Shown here one piece after another: positions 8,155-16,754 of a stretch of DNA of 64,000 nucleotides. The translations under genes and the position numbers were made by a program. The notes beneath the pieces were generated by a model. It had not been told where the DNA came from, searched no databases, and saw only the letters and a program-made list of their open reading frames with translations. Numbering within the stretch: the stretch's first letter is position 1; each line of letters begins with the position of its first letter. Source of the stretch: JAQUCI01 sp964553255 (lineage in GTDB: Bacteria > Bacillota_I > Bacilli_A > Erysipelotrichales > Erysipelotrichaceae); assembly GCA_964553255.1 (NCBI GenBank), contig CAZKJS010000002.1, positions 46,022 through 110,021 on the forward strand, given 5' to 3'.

Positions 8155-9257
8155 AACCTTTCAGCTAAAGCACGAGCCATGCTTGTTCTGGTAATAATAC
8201 CGGCAATTTTGTTGTCATTATTTAAGACGATCAAATAGTTTTCTTTTGATTTGAGTAGTTTATCAAAACATTCTTTTGCTTCATCATCCTCATGAACCAA
8301 AACATGTTTTGTCTTAATAAGCTCTTTAATGTTCTCTTTATCTTTACCATGTAAGCGAATATCTTCAACACTAAGAGTGCCAAGATAGCTATCATTGTTA
8401 TCAACTACTAGTAAACTATCAATATTGTGGTTACGCATCATCGATAAACAATGATTTGGACCACGATCATCTGTAACAGTATAAACATTAGTGCGCATTA
8501 CATCTTTAGCTATAACAAGCTCTTCTTGGCCATTATTGATGTGTTTTCCTAAGAATTGCTTGATTAACTCACTAGCTGGATTTTTTAATAGTTCTTCTGG
8601 TGAGGCCATTTGGATAATTTTCCCTTGATCCATAAAAACGATTGTATCAGCCAAATTGAGAGCCTCTTCCATATCATGAGTTACAAAAACAATTGTTTTA
8701 TTTAGTTTCTGTTGAATCTTCTTGATTTCTATCTGTAGCGTATTGCGTGTCATAGGGTCAAGAGCACCGAATGGTTCATCCATCAAAATGATTGGAGGTG
8801 AGGCTGCTAAAGCCCTAAGAACACCAATACGTTGTTGTTGACCACCGGATAACTGTGTAGGGTATTTATTAGCGTATTGGTCATAAGGCATACCAACCAT
8901 CTCTAACAAATCATGGACAATCGTATCTTGGCGCTCTTTAGTGTATTTAAGTAACTTAGGAACAACGCTGATGTTTTCAGCGATTGTCATATTGGGGAAT
9001 AATCCAATTTGTTGGATTACATAACCGATCTTTCTTCTTAATGCGACTTTATCAACGGTTGAAGTATCTTCATCATTAATTAGTATTTGACCAGCAGTAG
9101 GTTCAATCAATCGATTTATCATTTTTAAAGTAGTTGTTTTACCACAACCACTAGGGCCAATCAAAATAACAAACTGCCCTTCTTTAATTTCAAAACTGAT
9201 ATCATCGATAACTTTGACTTCACCATATTTTTTGGTCACATGATCAAATTTTATCAT
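8145..9257 (-). CDS. opuCA: Osmoprotectant ABC transporter ATPase with CBS domains (OpuCA-like)
   Basis: ATPase of 370 residues: Walker A GPSGCGKTT (34-42), signature LSGGQQQR, Walker B ILMDEPFGALDP, then two CBS domains (about 255-365: DVMRTNVYTVTDDRG and NIKELIKTKHVLVHEDD). CBS pairs in OpuA/OpuC ATPases gate transport according to ionic strength, and in OpuCA of some Gram-positives they bind c-di-AMP. Together with the RCK_C domain of the adjacent regulator, this suggests c-di-AMP control at two levels; that is an inference. It overlaps the regulator gene by four bases. Confidence 0.9.
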   Translation of the reverse strand: MIKFDHVTKKYGEVKVIDDISFEIKEGQFVILIGPSGCGKTTTLKMINRLIEPTAGQILINDEDTSTVDKVALRRKIGYVIQQIGLFPNMTIAENISVVPKLLKYTKERQDTIVHDLLEMVGMPYDQYANKYPTQLSGGQQQRIGVLRALAASPPIILMDEPFGALDPMTRNTLQIEIKKIQQKLNKTIVFVTHDMEEALNLADTIVFMDQGKIIQMASPEELLKNPASELIKQFLGKHINNGQEELVIAKDVMRTNVYTVTDDRGPNHCLSMMRNHNIDSLLVVDNNDSYLGTLSVEDIRLHGKDKENIKELIKTKHVLVHEDDEAKECFDKLLKSKENYLIVLNNDNKIAGIITRTSMARALAERLWG

Positions 9258-9892
9258 TTTTCTTCCTCTTTTCTGTTTAGAAAACTACTGACAGCTTGAT
9301 GGCAGCCCTCATTACCAACGAAAATTATTGTATCGTTGGCGTAAAGCTCAGCGTATGGTCCAGGAGAAAGAATCATATAGTTTGCGCGTTTGATTGCGAC
9401 AATTGTAGCACCGGTTTCTTGCCAGAACCTAATCTTACCGATATTTTCACCAATAATTTTTGAATCAACAGGAATCTTTATTTCATAGTTAACAAACGGT
9501 GTTGTCACTGATGCAAACGCGGTACGATTGCGAATTATCTCAGCTGCTAATGATTCAAGTTGTTGATTAAGTTCTTTTTGTTTTGCTAAAGCATTCTCAA
9601 AATCTTTTTGTAGTTCAACTTGCTTTGTAAAGCCATCGAAATGTTCAATATAGCGTTTAGCGTTATCAATTGATAAAACAAATACACCACTATTGTGCTT
9701 AATATCAACTACCTTCATATCAGCTAAAAGCTTTAATGCACGTCTGATAGTTTCTGGTGATACATTGTACTCGCTAGCAAATAAAGATCGCCCAGAGAGT
9801 TTTTTGTCTTCTACTAATTCTTCCTTGGCAATTCTATTAGCTATATCAAGTGCAATTAAAAGATATTGTGGGGGATTTACCCTGTTTGACAT
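9254..9892 (-). CDS. BusR-like GntR/RCK_C (TrkA_C) transcriptional repressor
   Basis: A 212-residue regulator with a GntR-type winged helix (about 15-75: GRSLFASEYNVSPETIRRALKLLADM), a coiled-coil linker (about 85-115) and a C-terminal RCK_C/TrkA_C domain (about 125-205: FWQETGATIVAIKRANYMILSPGPYAEL). This architecture is that of BusR, the c-di-AMP-responsive repressor of betaine uptake in lactococci and streptococci. It is first in the transporter operon, so it should autoregulate. ATG 9892 has GGGAGA upstream; a TTG at 9907 in the ribosome site itself is rejected. c-di-AMP binding is inferred from family and context, not from individual residues. Confidence 0.85.
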   Translation of the reverse strand: MSNRVNPPQYLLIALDIANRIAKEELVEDKKLSGRSLFASEYNVSPETIRRALKLLADMKVVDIKHNSGVFVLSIDNAKRYIEHFDGFTKQVELQKDFENALAKQKELNQQLESLAAEIIRNRTAFASVTTPFVNYEIKIPVDSKIIGENIGKIRFWQETGATIVAIKRANYMILSPGPYAELYANDTIIFVGNEGCHQAVSSFLNRKEEEK

Positions 9893-9904
9893 AATTATTT
9901 CTCC

Positions 9905-9960
9905 CAAACTGACAACTTACTGTCATAATATAGTATGTCACAATACTATTTTACTGTCAA
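9905..9960 (-). promoter_or_regulatory. Promoter and candidate BusR operator of the osmoprotectant operon
   Basis: On the minus strand TTGACA (9960-9955) is a perfect -35 box. Over the next 50 bases lie a TGACA-N6-TGTCA palindrome (9910-9925), an ATAGTAT-N6-ATACTAT palindrome (9930-9949) and TGTCA copies at 9921, 9936 and 9955. A -10 could be TACTAT or the overlapping CATACT near 9932-9937, inside the second palindrome. Binding there by the first gene product would block transcription. Confidence 0.55.
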
Positions 9961-9968
9961 CTAATATA

Positions 9969-9994
9969 AAACAAGGACCGATTAGTCCTTGTTT
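9969..9994 (-). terminator. Terminator after the acyltransferase gene
   Basis: Perfect stem AAACAAGGAC / GTCCTTGTTT with a six-base loop. Read on the minus strand it is followed by TTTATATT; it spans the stop codon at 9982 and separates this gene from the osmoprotectant operon. Confidence 0.75.
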
Positions 9995-11232
9995 CTATGA
10001 TAGTTATAAAGTTCTTCGGTAGCTAAGGCAATCTTAGTTACGCTAAATCGTTCTTTTTCGGGGTAGATATAGTAAGTGTCATCAAGGGTGTTAAGGTCCA
10101 CACAATCACCATACTTACCAAGATAATTGAATTCAATATGACAAGAATACATAGACTCAACTGTTTTGATCATTTCATATGGTTCATCTTGATATTTACC
10201 AACCAATCTAAATCCATTATGATCATGGGTTAAGGTGGCTTTACCTAAAGGTATATAACCATTAGCGTTTGGTAATGAGTCAACGTGTACTTCTGATTCA
10301 AAGAAGTATGTGTTTGTTTCTACTTCTTTTCTTACATTTGATCTTTCCCATTCATACCAATCAGGAATATGAGAAAATTCAGTATCGCCAGTTTCTGCCG
10401 CTAATTGACCATATTCATTCATTGACCACTTTTTATGACAATGTTCACACCATAAATAGTGTTTATCGGAATTCATATAGTACTCAGTTTGACAATTCGG
10501 ACATTGGTATAAGACTTTATGAAGACCTTTAGCTCTGTCTTTGTAATTTATCGCAATCTTATTATCTCTTTGCCATGCAAAATCATCATAAACAAAAGCT
10601 TTATTGATGATATCGTTTATTTTGTCAGCTGGGTAAGCTTGTAGTTGTTCCTTTGTTAAAATTTGAGTCATATCAGCTTCAACGCGATTATTTCTTGGTG
10701 TTAAATTCCAGAATGGTGAATTAATATGATGGCCTTTAGTGATCAATGTTACAACGGGGACATTAAGCAACTTAGCTAATTTCCCAACTGATTCAGGTAG
10801 TACCGCAGTAGTGCCACACAATGAATACCGCGCTTCAGGATATAAGACCAAGATATCACCGTTTTCGATCACTCTTTTTAAGTGACGTATTAAAATGACA
10901 TCGTTAGTAAATTTACGTTTACAAATACAACCAACCAAACGCAGTAATTTCTCGCGTTTGATAAAGCCATCGATAGCGACAACATTGTTTGTGCGATATG
11001 GAAATACTGCATGTGTACATATTTTGAAGTCTAAAAAAGCATTATGGTTTCCAAGCAACAAGTATGGTGGTTTTAAACCATCCATGTTCACTTTATTAAC
11101 CTTTGCTTTGTGTTTAATCACATCAGGATAGCTTAATAGCCATGTTAGTGGACGCAGATACCATTTTTGACGATAAGGTTTTTGCGTCATGTCGAAACGC
11201 TTAAAATCTTTTTGGGAAGCAGGATATTTCAT
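9982..11232 (-). CDS. PlsC-like acyltransferase with C-terminal zinc ribbon
   Basis: 416 residues. The N-terminal ~230 form a PlsC/lysophospholipid acyltransferase domain with the HX4D motif as HNAFLD and the second motif as LYPEARYS (usual form FPEGTRS). The middle holds a C4 zinc ribbon (CPNCQTEYYMNSDKHYLWCEHC, broken here: CPNC then CEHC), followed by ~150 residues without a recognisable domain. It may acylate glycerophospholipid or a glycolipid head group at the membrane; substrate unknown. It starts at ATG 11232 after a GGGGGAAA purine stretch and appears monocistronic. Confidence 0.72.
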   Translation of the reverse strand: MKYPASQKDFKRFDMTQKPYRQKWYLRPLTWLLSYPDVIKHKAKVNKVNMDGLKPPYLLLGNHNAFLDFKICTHAVFPYRTNNVVAIDGFIKREKLLRLVGCICKRKFTNDVILIRHLKRVIENGDILVLYPEARYSLCGTTAVLPESVGKLAKLLNVPVVTLITKGHHINSPFWNLTPRNNRVEADMTQILTKEQLQAYPADKINDIINKAFVYDDFAWQRDNKIAINYKDRAKGLHKVLYQCPNCQTEYYMNSDKHYLWCEHCHKKWSMNEYGQLAAETGDTEFSHIPDWYEWERSNVRKEVETNTYFFESEVHVDSLPNANGYIPLGKATLTHDHNGFRLVGKYQDEPYEMIKTVESMYSCHIEFNYLGKYGDCVDLNTLDDTYYIYPEKERFSVTKIALATEELYNYHRNKD

Positions 11233-11298
11233 ATGAGTTTCCCCCTTAATTTATTATACATTACTTATTGGATAGATATATATTGAGATTGATATTGA

Positions 11299-11327
11299 TT
11301 GACTACTTAAGCTGACTTAGTTATCAT
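11299..11327 (+). promoter_or_regulatory. Candidate sigma-A promoter
   Basis: TTGACT (11299-11304), a 17-base spacer and TATCAT (11322-11327), 25 bases before the start of the small membrane protein gene. Confidence 0.6.
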
Positions 11328-11351
11328 AATGAAGAAACATAAGGAGTAAAT

Positions 11352-11843
11352 ATGAGTCAGATTTTTGCATTATTTGATGTATTTGGCCATGAGGTCGCAT
11401 TATTTATCATATCTTTAATACCACTTATCGAAGCTAGAGGCTCAGTTGTATATGGTGCGGCTATTGGTATGCCTTGGCATCAAGTATTACCACTTTCAAT
11501 ACTAGGTAATATGTTACCTGTACCTTTTATCTTGCTTTTTGGTATGAAATTAATCAAATATTTAAAGACAACCAAATTATTTGGGCCGTTCTTTACTAAA
11601 TATGAAGCTAAGTTAATGTTGAAATCAAAAGAGATCGATCGTTATAGTTTTATCGCATTAGTTTTATTTGTAGGGATTCCTCTACCAGGAACAGGTGCTT
11701 GGTCAGGTTCTTTGATCGCAACGATATTAAACATAAATTATAAAAGAGCAATACCAGCTATCTTTTTAGGAGTTATATTAGCAGCAATAATCATGACATT
11801 AGGTAGTTATGGCGTTGTAGGTATTTTCAGATTATTTATTTAA
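11352..11843 (+). CDS. Small multidrug export family membrane protein (COG2426-like)
   Basis: A 163-residue membrane protein with four likely membrane segments. The N-terminal SLIPLIEARGSVVYG and the central FVGIPLPGTGAWSGSLIA are the conserved re-entrant-like motifs of the COG2426/Sm_multidrug_ex group, distant relatives of the DedA family. Despite the name, transport of drugs is not well established for the family. A good promoter and an AAGGAG ribosome site precede it. Its last 12 bases overlap the 3-prime end of the convergent NUDIX gene, with no obvious terminator between. Confidence 0.75.
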   Translation: MSQIFALFDVFGHEVALFIISLIPLIEARGSVVYGAAIGMPWHQVLPLSILGNMLPVPFILLFGMKLIKYLKTTKLFGPFFTKYEAKLMLKSKEIDRYSFIALVLFVGIPLPGTGAWSGSLIATILNINYKRAIPAIFLGVILAAIIMTLGSYGVVGIFRLFI

Positions 11844-12365
11844 GGCACTTAATTTATAAGCCATTATGATCGTTTTTGAGTCGATTATCTCATTATTACT
11901 TATTTTTTCCATGATCATACTTAAAGGCATTTTGATAACATTAAGAAATTCTGTTTGATCAAGATTTTGACCAACAAAGGTCAACTTATCAGCATAATAC
12001 ATATAAATTATCTCAGTAGAGTAACCACATGTAGGGACAAAACAACCCAAGCTTATTAATTCATCTGTTTTATAACCAGTTTCTTCAACTAATTCGCGCA
12101 TTGCACAATCAAGAGGGTCTTCACCCTTTTCTTTTTTACCAGCTGGAAATTCAATCATCTCACGATCAAGTGGATAACGAAACTGTTGTACTAAAAAGAA
12201 GTTGTTATCTTTATCTTTAGCCGCAATACAAACACCACCATTATGCTTTATATAATCACGATGACTTACTTGATCATCTGGCAACAAGACTTCATCACGA
12301 TATACAGTGAAGACCGGACCTTTGTAGATTAATTTACTTGTTAACTGTTTTTCTGTTAGTTTCAT
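11832..12365 (-). CDS. NUDIX hydrolase, ADP-ribose pyrophosphatase type
   Basis: A 177-residue hydrolase with a full Nudix box: G-x5-E-x7-REL-x-EE-x-GY (GKKEKGED, then CAMRELVEETGY). The upstream strand GVCIAAKDKDNNFFLVQQFRYP is typical of ADP-ribose pyrophosphatases such as Bacillus NudF, which clears ADP-ribose to AMP and ribose-5-phosphate. AGGTG lies six bases before ATG 12365; the earlier GTG at 12374 is part of that ribosome site. It is divergent from tmk. Confidence 0.85.
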   Translation of the reverse strand: MKLTEKQLTSKLIYKGPVFTVYRDEVLLPDDQVSHRDYIKHNGGVCIAAKDKDNNFFLVQQFRYPLDREMIEFPAGKKEKGEDPLDCAMRELVEETGYKTDELISLGCFVPTCGYSTEIIYMYYADKLTFVGQNLDQTEFLNVIKMPLSMIMEKISNNEIIDSKTIIMAYKLSALNK

Positions 12366-12424
12366 TTTTATCACCTATTCAATAGTAACACATCTTTATT
12401 TTTTGGGTAAAAAAAGCGTATTGA

Positions 12425-12433
12425 TGTTATAAT
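12425..12433 (+). promoter_or_regulatory. Extended -10 promoter for the tmk operon
   Basis: TGTTATAAT, an extended -10 with no good -35 (TTGGGT is 19 bases away at 12403). It lies 19 bases before the tmk start. The same TGTTATAAT string occurs before rsmG and before the lipoprotein gene at 20165-20725. Confidence 0.55.
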
Positions 12434-12451
12434 TAAAACGCGGGTGATTAT

Positions 12452-13087
12452 ATGTTAAAAAAAGGTTTGTTTATTACATTTGAAGGTCCTGATGGCAGTG
12501 GTAAAACTACCATTAGTAAAAGAGTATACGAGCAATTAAGAACTGAGGGTTATGATGCAATCTATACCAGAGAACCAGGTGGTATCGAAATTGCTGAACA
12601 GATCAGAAGAGTCATTCTTGACCCTGATAATACAGCAATGGATTGTAAAACTGAGGCTTTATTATATGCGGCAAGCAGAAGACAACATTTAGTTGAAAAG
12701 ATAATTCCAGCATTAAAACTAAACAAAATCGTTATCTGCGATCGTTTTGTGGATAGCTCTTTAGTATACCAAGGCATTGCAAGAGCCATTGGCGTTGATG
12801 AAGTTTGGTCAATAAATAAGTTCGCAATCGAAGATTATTTGCCTGAATTAACCCTATATTTAGACATTAGTGCTGAAATAGGTTTAGAGCGTATCTATGA
12901 TCGTCACAATAAAGATCGACTTGATCAAGAAAATTTAGTCTTTCATCAAGCGGTAGTTAGTGGCTATCAAACAATCATCACTATGTTTAAAGATAGATAT
13001 CATGTTATTAATGCCGAACGTGAAATTGAACCAATCGTAAAAGATGCTTACACTAAAGTGATCGAACTGGTCAAGAAATATGTTTAA
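12452..13087 (+). CDS. tmk: Thymidylate kinase
   Basis: Phosphorylates dTMP to dTDP. The P-loop FEGPDGSGKTT (9-19), the dTMP-binding TREPGG, the DRFVDSS motif (ICDRFVDSSLVYQG) and the lid region RIYDRHNKDR are present, and 211 residues is standard. First gene of a five-gene operon: it overlaps holB by eight bases, as in Bacillus tmk-yaaQ-yaaR-holB-ricT, here without yaaQ/yaaR. Confidence 0.96.
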   Translation: MLKKGLFITFEGPDGSGKTTISKRVYEQLRTEGYDAIYTREPGGIEIAEQIRRVILDPDNTAMDCKTEALLYAASRRQHLVEKIIPALKLNKIVICDRFVDSSLVYQGIARAIGVDEVWSINKFAIEDYLPELTLYLDISAEIGLERIYDRHNKDRLDQENLVFHQAVVSGYQTIITMFKDRYHVINAEREIEPIVKDAYTKVIELVKKYV

Positions 13088-14066
13088 GACAAAATTGATA
13101 AGCGAACAACCAATCGCTTTTCACACTTTATCAAATAGTTTAAAAGATAATAAGCTTGCTCATGCTTATCTTTTTGTTGGTCCCAGTGGGACACCAAAAA
13201 AAGAAACAGCTTATCTATTAGCCCAAAGTCTAATTTGTCGTAATAAGCAGGTATTCGCATGTGAGACATGCGTTGATTGTCAACGCATTGCACAGGGCAA
13301 TTACGCTGATCTTATTTATTTAGATGGCCGAACCAATAAGATCAAAAAAGAAGACGTATTACGCGTACAAAGTGAGTTTAGTAAAACGGGTTTAGAAGAA
13401 TTTAACCAAAAAATATATATCATTGACTGCGCTGAAAATGCGACTACTGAAGCCTTGAACAGCTTGTTAAAGTTCTTAGAAGAACCAAGCGGTACTAGTA
13501 CCACCGCCATCTTGTTGACTGAACAAAGTGATCGGATATTACCAACCATTCGTTCACGTTGTCAGATAATACAGTTTAAAGCCTTATCAAAAGATTTCTG
13601 TTATAATGTTTGTGTATCCAGCAATTATGATCCACTGGATGCCTATTTACTAGCTAATTTATTTCGTAACATCACAATGATTGATAAGATCATTGAAGAA
13701 GAAGAATATCAAAATGGAAGAGAGATGTTTAAACATTTTATAGACGATCTATTGAATGATCATGATAAAGCAATCATTAATTTACAAAATGATGGACTAA
13801 ATACATCAAGAGATAAGAATAGACAGATCGTCAAATATTTTTTAGATATAGCAATTTTATTTTTCTCTGATATCTATCGTTTTAATGAGATAGATATCCC
13901 GTGGTACACCGCAAAATTAAATGAGATTAGCACTAGTGTATATAACAATCGTCAAATACTAAATATTCTATTAAAGAGTCGCGATCAATTAGCAGGTAAT
14001 TCAAACATTCCTTTATTAATGGATCAAATGTTTTATCAAATACAGGAGGTGTCTTATGGTAGATAA
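13080..14066 (+). CDS. holB: DNA polymerase III clamp-loader subunit delta-prime
   Basis: 328 residues. AAA+ clamp-loader fold with four zinc-ligand cysteines between residues 54 and 74 (CRNK..CETCVDC), the LNSLLKFLEEPS sensor region and ILPTIRSRCQIIQF (SRC motif). The P-loop is degenerate (VGPSGTPKKETA, no GKT/S), as expected of delta-prime subunits, which do not hydrolyse ATP. It loads the beta clamp together with tau and delta. Start overlaps tmk; the end overlaps ricT by 11 bases. Confidence 0.9.
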   Translation: MFKTKLISEQPIAFHTLSNSLKDNKLAHAYLFVGPSGTPKKETAYLLAQSLICRNKQVFACETCVDCQRIAQGNYADLIYLDGRTNKIKKEDVLRVQSEFSKTGLEEFNQKIYIIDCAENATTEALNSLLKFLEEPSGTSTTAILLTEQSDRILPTIRSRCQIIQFKALSKDFCYNVCVSSNYDPLDAYLLANLFRNITMIDKIIEEEEYQNGREMFKHFIDDLLNDHDKAIINLQNDGLNTSRDKNRQIVKYFLDIAILFFSDIYRFNEIDIPWYTAKLNEISTSVYNNRQILNILLKSRDQLAGNSNIPLLMDQMFYQIQEVSYGR

Positions 14067-14919
14067 TATCAATGTTAGTAGTGAAGAAAAAAAATATCCT
14101 TATGTTGTTTCAATCAAGTTTAAAGGCACAAAGAAAAGTTATTACTTTGGTATGCATGAAAACAACGTTACTGATAAAGATTATGTTGTTGTTGAAACAA
14201 TCAGAGGTATAGAATTAGGCGAGGTTGTAGGTGAAGTTCACAAGACTGAAGAAGTGAAGCTCAACGCAGCACTAAAACCAATAATTCGAAAAGCAACAAG
14301 CACTGATATCAAAAACAACGAACACAACAAAGTACTAGCCGAAGAAGCGCTAGAGATTTGTCGCCAAGAAGTTGAGAAATTAAAATTGGATATGAATCTG
14401 ATCAGCGCTGAATATACCCTTGATCGCTCAAAAGTGATTTTTGTATATGTGGCTGATGATAGAGTGGATTTCCGTGAATTACTCAAAGAACTAGCTTCCG
14501 CCTTAAAATGTCGCATAGAACTAAGACAGATTGGAATGCGTGATAAAGCAAAGATCGTCGGTGGTTTAGGGACATGTGGCATGGAGACATGTTGTTCACG
14601 CTTTTTAACTGAATTTGATGTTGTATCAATCAATATGGCAAAGAATCAATTATTAGCACTTAATACGCAAAAACTATCAGGACAGTGTGGAAAACTTATG
14701 TGTTGTTTACGTTATGAAGATAATATTTATAAAGATCTTAGAGCGGGTTTACCGAAGATGAACTCACAAATTGTCTATAACAATAAAACATATCGTATTA
14801 CTGCGATGAATGTATTAAGTAAACAAGCTAAGATAGAAAACCGTGAAGAAGCGTTGTTTTTAAGTTTTGATGAAATTTTTCCTGAGCTTAAACAACAACA
14901 AGAAAAGGAAGAGATATAG
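14056..14919 (+). CDS. ricT: PSP1-domain protein RicT (YaaT)
   Basis: 287 residues with a PSP1 domain whose cysteine cluster is intact: GLGTCGMETCCSRF then GQCGKLMCCLRYE. In Bacillus, RicT joins RicA and RicF in a complex with iron-sulfur clusters that assists RNase Y processing of mRNAs. GGAGGTG gives a strong ribosome site inside the end of holB. Position between holB and rsmI is the conserved Bacillota arrangement. RicA/RicF partners are not in this window. Confidence 0.88.
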   Translation: MVDNINVSSEEKKYPYVVSIKFKGTKKSYYFGMHENNVTDKDYVVVETIRGIELGEVVGEVHKTEEVKLNAALKPIIRKATSTDIKNNEHNKVLAEEALEICRQEVEKLKLDMNLISAEYTLDRSKVIFVYVADDRVDFRELLKELASALKCRIELRQIGMRDKAKIVGGLGTCGMETCCSRFLTEFDVVSINMAKNQLLALNTQKLSGQCGKLMCCLRYEDNIYKDLRAGLPKMNSQIVYNNKTYRITAMNVLSKQAKIENREEALFLSFDEIFPELKQQQEKEEI

Positions 14920-14922
14920 AAT

Positions 14923-15774
14923 ATGCATCGCCAGAAAAGCTTTGAAAATGAATTACCAACTCTTTATTTAGTCGCAACACCTATTGGTAATCTTGATGAA
15001 ATGACACCAAGAGCGATTGATATTTTAAAGATGGTCGATGTTATTGCGGCTGAAGATACCCGTAATACAATCAAGCTTTTAAGCCATTTTGAGATTAAAA
15101 CAAGAATGATATCTCATCATCAATATAATGAACAAGAAAGTGCTAAAGGACTATTAAAGCTTTTACAAGATGGTTTATCAGTCGCATTGGTCAGTGATGC
15201 TGGTTATCCACTTATCTCTGATCCAGGAGAACAGCTTGTAAAGCTTATAACTGAAGCGGGTTTTAATGTTGTTCCCATTTCAGGAAGTAGCCCTTTATTA
15301 TGTGCGCTTATCGCATCAGGCATGCCAGTAAAACCATTCACTTTTGTTGGATTTCTAACTGGTAGTGAAAAAGAAATAAAATATACACTTGAAGGTGTAA
15401 AAGCAATTAGACACACACTTGTTTTCTATGAAGCACCACATCGTATCAATAAAACATTGAATAAGATGTTAACAATCTTAGGTGATCGTAATATATGCTT
15501 AGCACGTGAGATAACAAAGAAACATGAAGAATTTATCAGAGGAAAGATTTCTGATGTTCTAAGTATTGAAGAGGACTTAAAAGGTGAAATGGTAATAGTA
15601 GTCGAGGGAGACCTTTCTGAAAACAAACCGGATGTAACCTTGTTTGAAATAAAGGAAATGATCGAAAAATGCATAGCAGAAGGTATGTCAGCTTCACTTG
15701 CGATAAAAACAGTATCACAACTTACAGGTATTGCCAAAAACGAAATCTATCGTAACTATCATCAACGATCATAA
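14923..15774 (+). CDS. rsmI: 16S rRNA (cytidine1402-2'-O)-methyltransferase
   Basis: 283 residues, SAM-dependent tetrapyrrole-methylase fold. Typical motifs: LYLVATPIGNLDEMTPRA at the start, AAEDTRNTIKLL, VSDAGYPLISDPGE, and IPISGSS-type loop (VVPISGSSPLL). RsmI methylates the 2'-OH of C1402 at the decoding centre together with RsmH. It lies three bases after ricT and continues the tmk operon. Confidence 0.94.
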   Translation: MHRQKSFENELPTLYLVATPIGNLDEMTPRAIDILKMVDVIAAEDTRNTIKLLSHFEIKTRMISHHQYNEQESAKGLLKLLQDGLSVALVSDAGYPLISDPGEQLVKLITEAGFNVVPISGSSPLLCALIASGMPVKPFTFVGFLTGSEKEIKYTLEGVKAIRHTLVFYEAPHRINKTLNKMLTILGDRNICLAREITKKHEEFIRGKISDVLSIEEDLKGEMVIVVEGDLSENKPDVTLFEIKEMIEKCIAEGMSASLAIKTVSQLTGIAKNEIYRNYHQRS

Positions 15775-15783
15775 GGAACATTA

Positions 15784-16683
15784 ATGACAATTCTATATTT
15801 ATTTGAAAAGATAAGAAATCCCATATTAGATTTTATAATGGCTTCAATCACTCATTTAGGTTCTGAGATGTTTTTAATTGTAGCATCGCTTATTGTTTTA
15901 TGGTGTATCAATAAGAAGTGGGGTTACTATCTGCTATTTATAAGTAGTTTTGGAACAACGATCAATCAGTTTCTAAAAAACTATTTCATGATTGCACGAC
16001 CTTGGCTCAAAGATCCTAACCTTACAGTTGTTGAAGCCGCAAAAGATCACGCTACAGGCTACTCTTTTCCCAGCGGACATACACAAACGATCGCAGGTTT
16101 TTTTGGTGGTTTGATCAAGCTTGACATTAGTAAATTTGTAAAAGTAGTCGCCTATATTACTATTTTTTTGGTGGCTATATCAAGAATGTATCTGGGTGTA
16201 CATACTTTAGAGGATGTCGCTTTATCACTATTGATCGCAGCTTTCTTGGTGCTTATAATACATCCATTATTTTTTAAGAAAAACAATATAGTAACAATAA
16301 TGTCTGTTGGTGTATTGTTCGCAATTGCCTTTGTGATTTACATGGAGTTAAAACTAACAAGATTAAGTATGATAAATGAACTTGATCTTGATGGTATAAA
16401 AAACGCTTATACCTGTTTAGGCTTGGCTTTAGCGATTGTGTTAGCTTATAAGATTGATGAAAAGTATCTAAACTATCCTGTTAAAGCAGTATGGTGGGCA
16501 CAAATCATTAAATGTGTTGTGGGTTTGGCTATAATGCTGGGAATTAGGATGTTTTTAAAAGAGCCTTTGTATTTGCTTACCAACTATCACTACAGCGCTG
16601 ATATGATAAGATACTTTATCATGGCTATGGTTGGTGGTAGTGTTTGGCCTATGACATTTAAATGGTTTGAAAAATTAAAATAG
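15784..16683 (+). CDS. PAP2-family membrane phosphatase
   Basis: 299 residues, eight or so membrane segments. The three PAP2 catalytic blocks are complete: K-x6-RP (KNYFMIARPW), PSGH (SFPSGHTQT) and SR-x5-H-x3-D (SRMYLGVHTLED). Members dephosphorylate undecaprenyl-PP, phosphatidylglycerol-P or phosphatidate on the outer membrane face; which one is not decidable here. It lies nine bases after rsmI, last gene of the tmk operon, followed by a terminator. The C-terminal ~130 residues add extra membrane segments beyond the minimal fold. Confidence 0.83.
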   Translation: MTILYLFEKIRNPILDFIMASITHLGSEMFLIVASLIVLWCINKKWGYYLLFISSFGTTINQFLKNYFMIARPWLKDPNLTVVEAAKDHATGYSFPSGHTQTIAGFFGGLIKLDISKFVKVVAYITIFLVAISRMYLGVHTLEDVALSLLIAAFLVLIIHPLFFKKNNIVTIMSVGVLFAIAFVIYMELKLTRLSMINELDLDGIKNAYTCLGLALAIVLAYKIDEKYLNYPVKAVWWAQIIKCVVGLAIMLGIRMFLKEPLYLLTNYHYSADMIRYFIMAMVGGSVWPMTFKWFEKLK

Positions 16684-16692
16684 CAACTATCT

Positions 16693-16720
16693 AAACTAAG
16701 CAAAACAAGCTTAGTTTTTT
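16693..16720 (+). terminator. Terminator of the tmk-PAP2 operon
   Basis: AAACTAAGC / GCTTAGTTT stem with loop AAAACAA, followed by TTT. Confidence 0.85.
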
Positions 16721-16754
16721 CATTCTTTAGTATTAAGTACGTATAACTTATATA

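Noticed and set aside
13100..13140. Broken P-loop in HolB as a sign of a damaged gene
   Set aside because: Delta-prime subunits normally lack a working P-loop.
14238..14633. 131-residue minus-strand frame inside ricT
   Set aside because: Shadow of a conserved gene on the other strand, serine-rich as expected of an antisense frame.
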